Positions 2,824-5,121 of a stretch of DNA of 5,121 nt are shown here, in pieces. Position 1 is the stretch's first letter. Each line of letters opens with the position of its first letter. The stretch comes from Thermoplasmata archaeon. Lineage in GTDB: Archaea; Thermoplasmatota; Thermoplasmata; Thermoplasmatales; Aciduliprofundaceae. The notes under the pieces were generated by a model. The model ran no database searches. It was not told where the DNA came from and saw nothing but the letters and a program-made list of their open reading frames with translations. Location: the NCBI GenBank assembly GCA_021163705.1, contig JAGGTO010000097.1, forward strand, positions 1 through 5,121, in the 5' to 3' direction. The position numbers were made by a program, and so were the translations under genes.

Positions 2824-5121
2824 TCTCTCTTCCTCCTCATCCACATCTTCTTCCCCCCTCTCATCATTCTCCCCCTCTGCTAGAATTCTCTCCTCATTTT
2901 CACTTTCTCCTCTTCCTTCACTGCCCTCCTCCTCCTCCAAGAACTCCAGAAGATATTTCTGAAGTACACGAGCAGTACAGACTCCCACATCCATGTTCAT
3001 CATAAGATTCAGAACTGAATAATCTTTAAGCTCCATATTCAGGGCTCTTTTAAGTAATCTCTCAATATTCTCGTCGGGCTCCTGCTGAATATCAGAGCTT
3101 AGACAATATTCAATGTATTTGAGAAGAAGCTTGGCCGATGATATATCAAGCTCGGAATTGGCAACGATCTCAGAAAGTTTGATATTCTCTATTTTGTTAA
3201 GAGTTTTCGCGAGTTTCAATGAAGCCTTCTCAAGCCTCTTCCTCTCTTCTGGAGAGAGGGTCTCAATGTTTAGAGGCACCTCCCTTTTTATATAGGCGAA
3301 TACCTTGTTAAGATAGGAGAGCGGCACATTGAGTCTTTGAAATGCAATTTTTTTGGTGACCTTCTTCCCACTTCTGTACTCATGGATGAGAATGCTTTTT
3401 GCATACTTTTCAACTTCCTGCTGTTCCAGTATCCTTTCACAATCCTTCTTTCCCTCCAGGGCAGGTGAAAACTCAGGATCCAGCTCCAGAGCATGCTCAA
3501 AGGAATCGAGAGCCTCCTTATACTTCTTCATCTTCATAAGCAATAGAGCTTTGGAATTCCAGAAATACTTATCCTTTGGATCAAGAGAGATTCCTCTCTC
3601 TACATATTTAAGAGCATCGTCCAACTTATTCATCTTTTCATACACAAAACTCAAAGATCTATATATTTCCTTATCCTCTGGACTTAGAAGAGATGCCCTT
3701 TCATATGCTTCTGCAGCTTTATTATAATTTTCTACCGAAAGATAACACCTCCCCAGACCTAGCCAGGCATCAATGTTTCTCTTATCCTTCTCAATTACTT
3801 CACGGTAGAGGGCAATAGCTTCCTCGTATCTCTTATCCTCCTCAAGGGCCCTGGCCATGAGCATCAAAGAATCCCTATCACCACTCTTGGCCAGAGGCTT
3901 GAGAAGTGAAATCACATCCTCATACTTTTTCAACCCAAAAAGAATATTCGCGAGCTTCATCCTTGCCTCTGGAGAATCCTTCATCTGGAATCCCAGCTTG
4001 GCATACTTCAATGCGGAGGTAAGAGACCCTCTCTCTATGTACAAATCAGAGCCAAGCAGGTAATACTCAGCCTTCTTCCTCATTTTCAAGGCATTTTTGA
4101 GATATCTTAGAGCCTCGCTCACTTTTCCAATTTTATGGTAGGAGAGGGCAAGCTTGTAATATAGCGTATCTGAAGGTTCAAGATTCAGAGCCTCGCTATA
4201 GGCCTCTATGGCATTCTTGAAACTCTCCAGATTGAAGTATACATCTCCAAGAAGCTCCAGTGCATCTTTATTTCTATTTAGCTCCAGGGCCCTGGTGAGA
4301 TACTCCTTTGCCTCCTTATATTTCTTAAGCTTCATGAGAGCCTTGGATAGATCTACAATATTCATAAAATCTGAAGGCTCTATAGCCAGTATTTTTTTGC
4401 ATACATCTATCACATCCGCATATCTTTTATTCTCAAGTAGAACATCCTTCAACTCGTAAAGGAGAATCTTGTTATCGGGCAAAATTTCAAGAGCCTCTTT
4501 GTATTTTGCAACTGCACTATCAACCTTTCCAATCTCCAGATAGCTCCTTGCTAGATCTCTCCACGCGTTCACATTCTTCCTGTTAATGCTCAGAATTTCT
4601 TGGGATGTTGAGTTCACGCACTCAAAATTCTTCATAGCTTTGCATATATCCTTCTTAAGCTCAAGATACTCCTCCCTCTTCTCATACTTCAAAGCATACT
4701 CAATATCCTTAAGAGCAGCCTCATACTCCTTTTTCTGATATCTGATCCATGCTCTTTTATATAGAGCTCTATGATTTGATGGCTCCTTATCAAGCAAGAG
4801 ATCCAGAGCTCCTAAAGCTTCATTTAAATTTCCCAGCGAGATGAGAATATCAGCCTTCTCAAACAGTGCCTTGGTGAAAATTGGATTAAGCTTGAGAGCC
4901 TCCTCAAAGCTTTTCAGCGCCTCTTCAAGTCTGCCCAGTTTTTTGAGACACAGTCCTCTTTCATACCATATTCTCATGTCCTCAGGCTCTAGCTGAAGGG
5001 CTTTATCGAAGTACTCAATAGCCTTCTCGTAATTCTCAAGCTTCTCGGCAGTCCACCCGAGATTGTTCCAGTACTTCTTCACCTCTGGTTCCATTTCCGC
5101 AGCTTTCTCAAAGGATATGCG
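2815..5121 (-). CDS. Large TPR-repeat protein with C-terminal helical units and acidic tail (5' end beyond right edge)
   Basis: Function unknown; the TPR solenoid suggests a protein-binding scaffold. 768 residues are visible. The first methionine codon, at 5094, is probably not the start: the open frame continues to the window edge, encoding RISFEKAAE, the end of an earlier TPR. Numbered from that methionine, 16 complete TPR units follow (6-39, 40-73, 74-107, 108-140, 141-174, 175-208, 209-242, 243-275, 276-309, 310-341, 342-374, 375-406, 407-440, 441-474, 475-508, 509-542). Most match the consensus, for example NYEKAIEYFDKALQLEPED. Units 4, 8 and 10-12 are one or two residues short, and unit 5 is divergent. 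After a capping helix, three degenerate helical units of about 40-45 residues follow (about 563-604, 621-665, 677-720), possibly HTH-like, then a tail (720-759) with 21 of 40 residues acidic. No signal peptide or membrane segment is visible, so it is probably cytoplasmic. The M50 gene follows on the same strand. Confidence 0.85.
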   Translation of the reverse strand, partial: RISFEKAAEMEPEVKKYWNNLGWTAEKLENYEKAIEYFDKALQLEPEDMRIWYERGLCLKKLGRLEEALKSFEEALKLNPIFTKALFEKADILISLGNLNEALGALDLLLDKEPSNHRALYKRAWIRYQKKEYEAALKDIEYALKYEKREEYLELKKDICKAMKNFECVNSTSQEILSINRKNVNAWRDLARSYLEIGKVDSAVAKYKEALEILPDNKILLYELKDVLLENKRYADVIDVCKKILAIEPSDFMNIVDLSKALMKLKKYKEAKEYLTRALELNRNKDALELLGDVYFNLESFKNAIEAYSEALNLEPSDTLYYKLALSYHKIGKVSEALRYLKNALKMRKKAEYYLLGSDLYIERGSLTSALKYAKLGFQMKDSPEARMKLANILFGLKKYEDVISLLKPLAKSGDRDSLMLMARALEEDKRYEEAIALYREVIEKDKRNIDAWLGLGRCYLSVENYNKAAEAYERASLLSPEDKEIYRSLSFVYEKMNKLDDALKYVERGISLDPKDKYFWNSKALLLMKMKKYKEALDSFEHALELDPEFSPALEGKKDCERILEQQEVEKYAKSILIHEYRSGKKVTKKIAFQRLNVPLSYLNKVFAYIKREVPLNIETLSPEERKRLEKASLKLAKTLNKIENIKLSEIVANSELDISSAKLLLKYIEYCLSSDIQQEPDENIERLLKRALNMELKDYSVLNLMMNMDVGVCTARVLQKYLLEFLEEEEGSEGRGESENEERILAEGENDERGEEDVDEEEERFL

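Noticed and set aside
3113..4459. Several open frames antisense or out of frame within the TPR gene
   Set aside because: They arise from the purine-rich, stop-poor coding strand of the TPR gene; translations are Ser/Leu/Phe-rich with no motif.
2815..5121. DNA-level tandem repeats or a CRISPR-like array in the TPR region
   Set aside because: The roughly 102-bp periodicity reflects the 34-residue TPR units; the DNA copies are too divergent to be true tandem repeats, and there are no constant repeats with spacers.

Overview
This 5.1 kb window is most likely archaeal chromosomal DNA. The partial aspartyl-tRNA synthetase at the left edge has the archaeal/eukaryotic-type N-terminus. TATA-like boxes lie about 25-30 nt upstream of start codons, which suggests leaderless mRNAs. 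The one clear Shine-Dalgarno (GGTGAT) is the archaeal form. The DNA is moderately AT-rich, coding strands are purine-rich, and AGA/AGG arginine and ATA isoleucine codons are frequent. The gene content and style fit a thermophilic euryarchaeote, possibly of the Thermoplasmatota/Aciduliprofundum type, but this taxonomic guess comes from recall and has not been checked.

Layout from left to right: (1) 1-257, minus strand: the 5' end of aspS, cut by the window edge. (2) 258-342: a short divergent intergenic region with two promoter-like elements, one per direction. (3) 343-921, plus strand: pdxT, the glutaminase subunit of pyridoxal-5'-phosphate synthase, with an intact catalytic triad. (4) 948-2063, minus strand: gcvT, the glycine-cleavage T protein, convergent with pdxT across 26 bp. 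(5) 2064-2159: the gcvT upstream region, with a Shine-Dalgarno, TATA-like candidates and two adjacent palindromes. One of these palindromes resembles a palindrome just past the other end of gcvT. (6) 2160-2774, minus strand: a compact six-TM M50 (site-2-protease-like) intramembrane metalloprotease. (7) 2815-5121, minus strand: a large TPR protein open at the right edge, with 16 complete TPR units visible, then three degenerate helical (possibly HTH-like) units and a very acidic tail.

The housekeeping genes are linked only loosely: PdxT helps make PLP, the cofactor of the P-protein that acts with GcvT, but neither pdxS nor gcvP/gcvH is in the window. The TPR gene, the M50 protease and gcvT all lie on the minus strand. 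The TPR-M50 gap is small enough for co-transcription, although M50 also has a promoter-like element of its own with an inverted repeat between the TATA box and the start codon. No RNA genes, CRISPR arrays, insertion sequences or other mobile elements are visible. The least familiar parts are the TPR protein's C-terminal region and the palindromic elements flanking gcvT.
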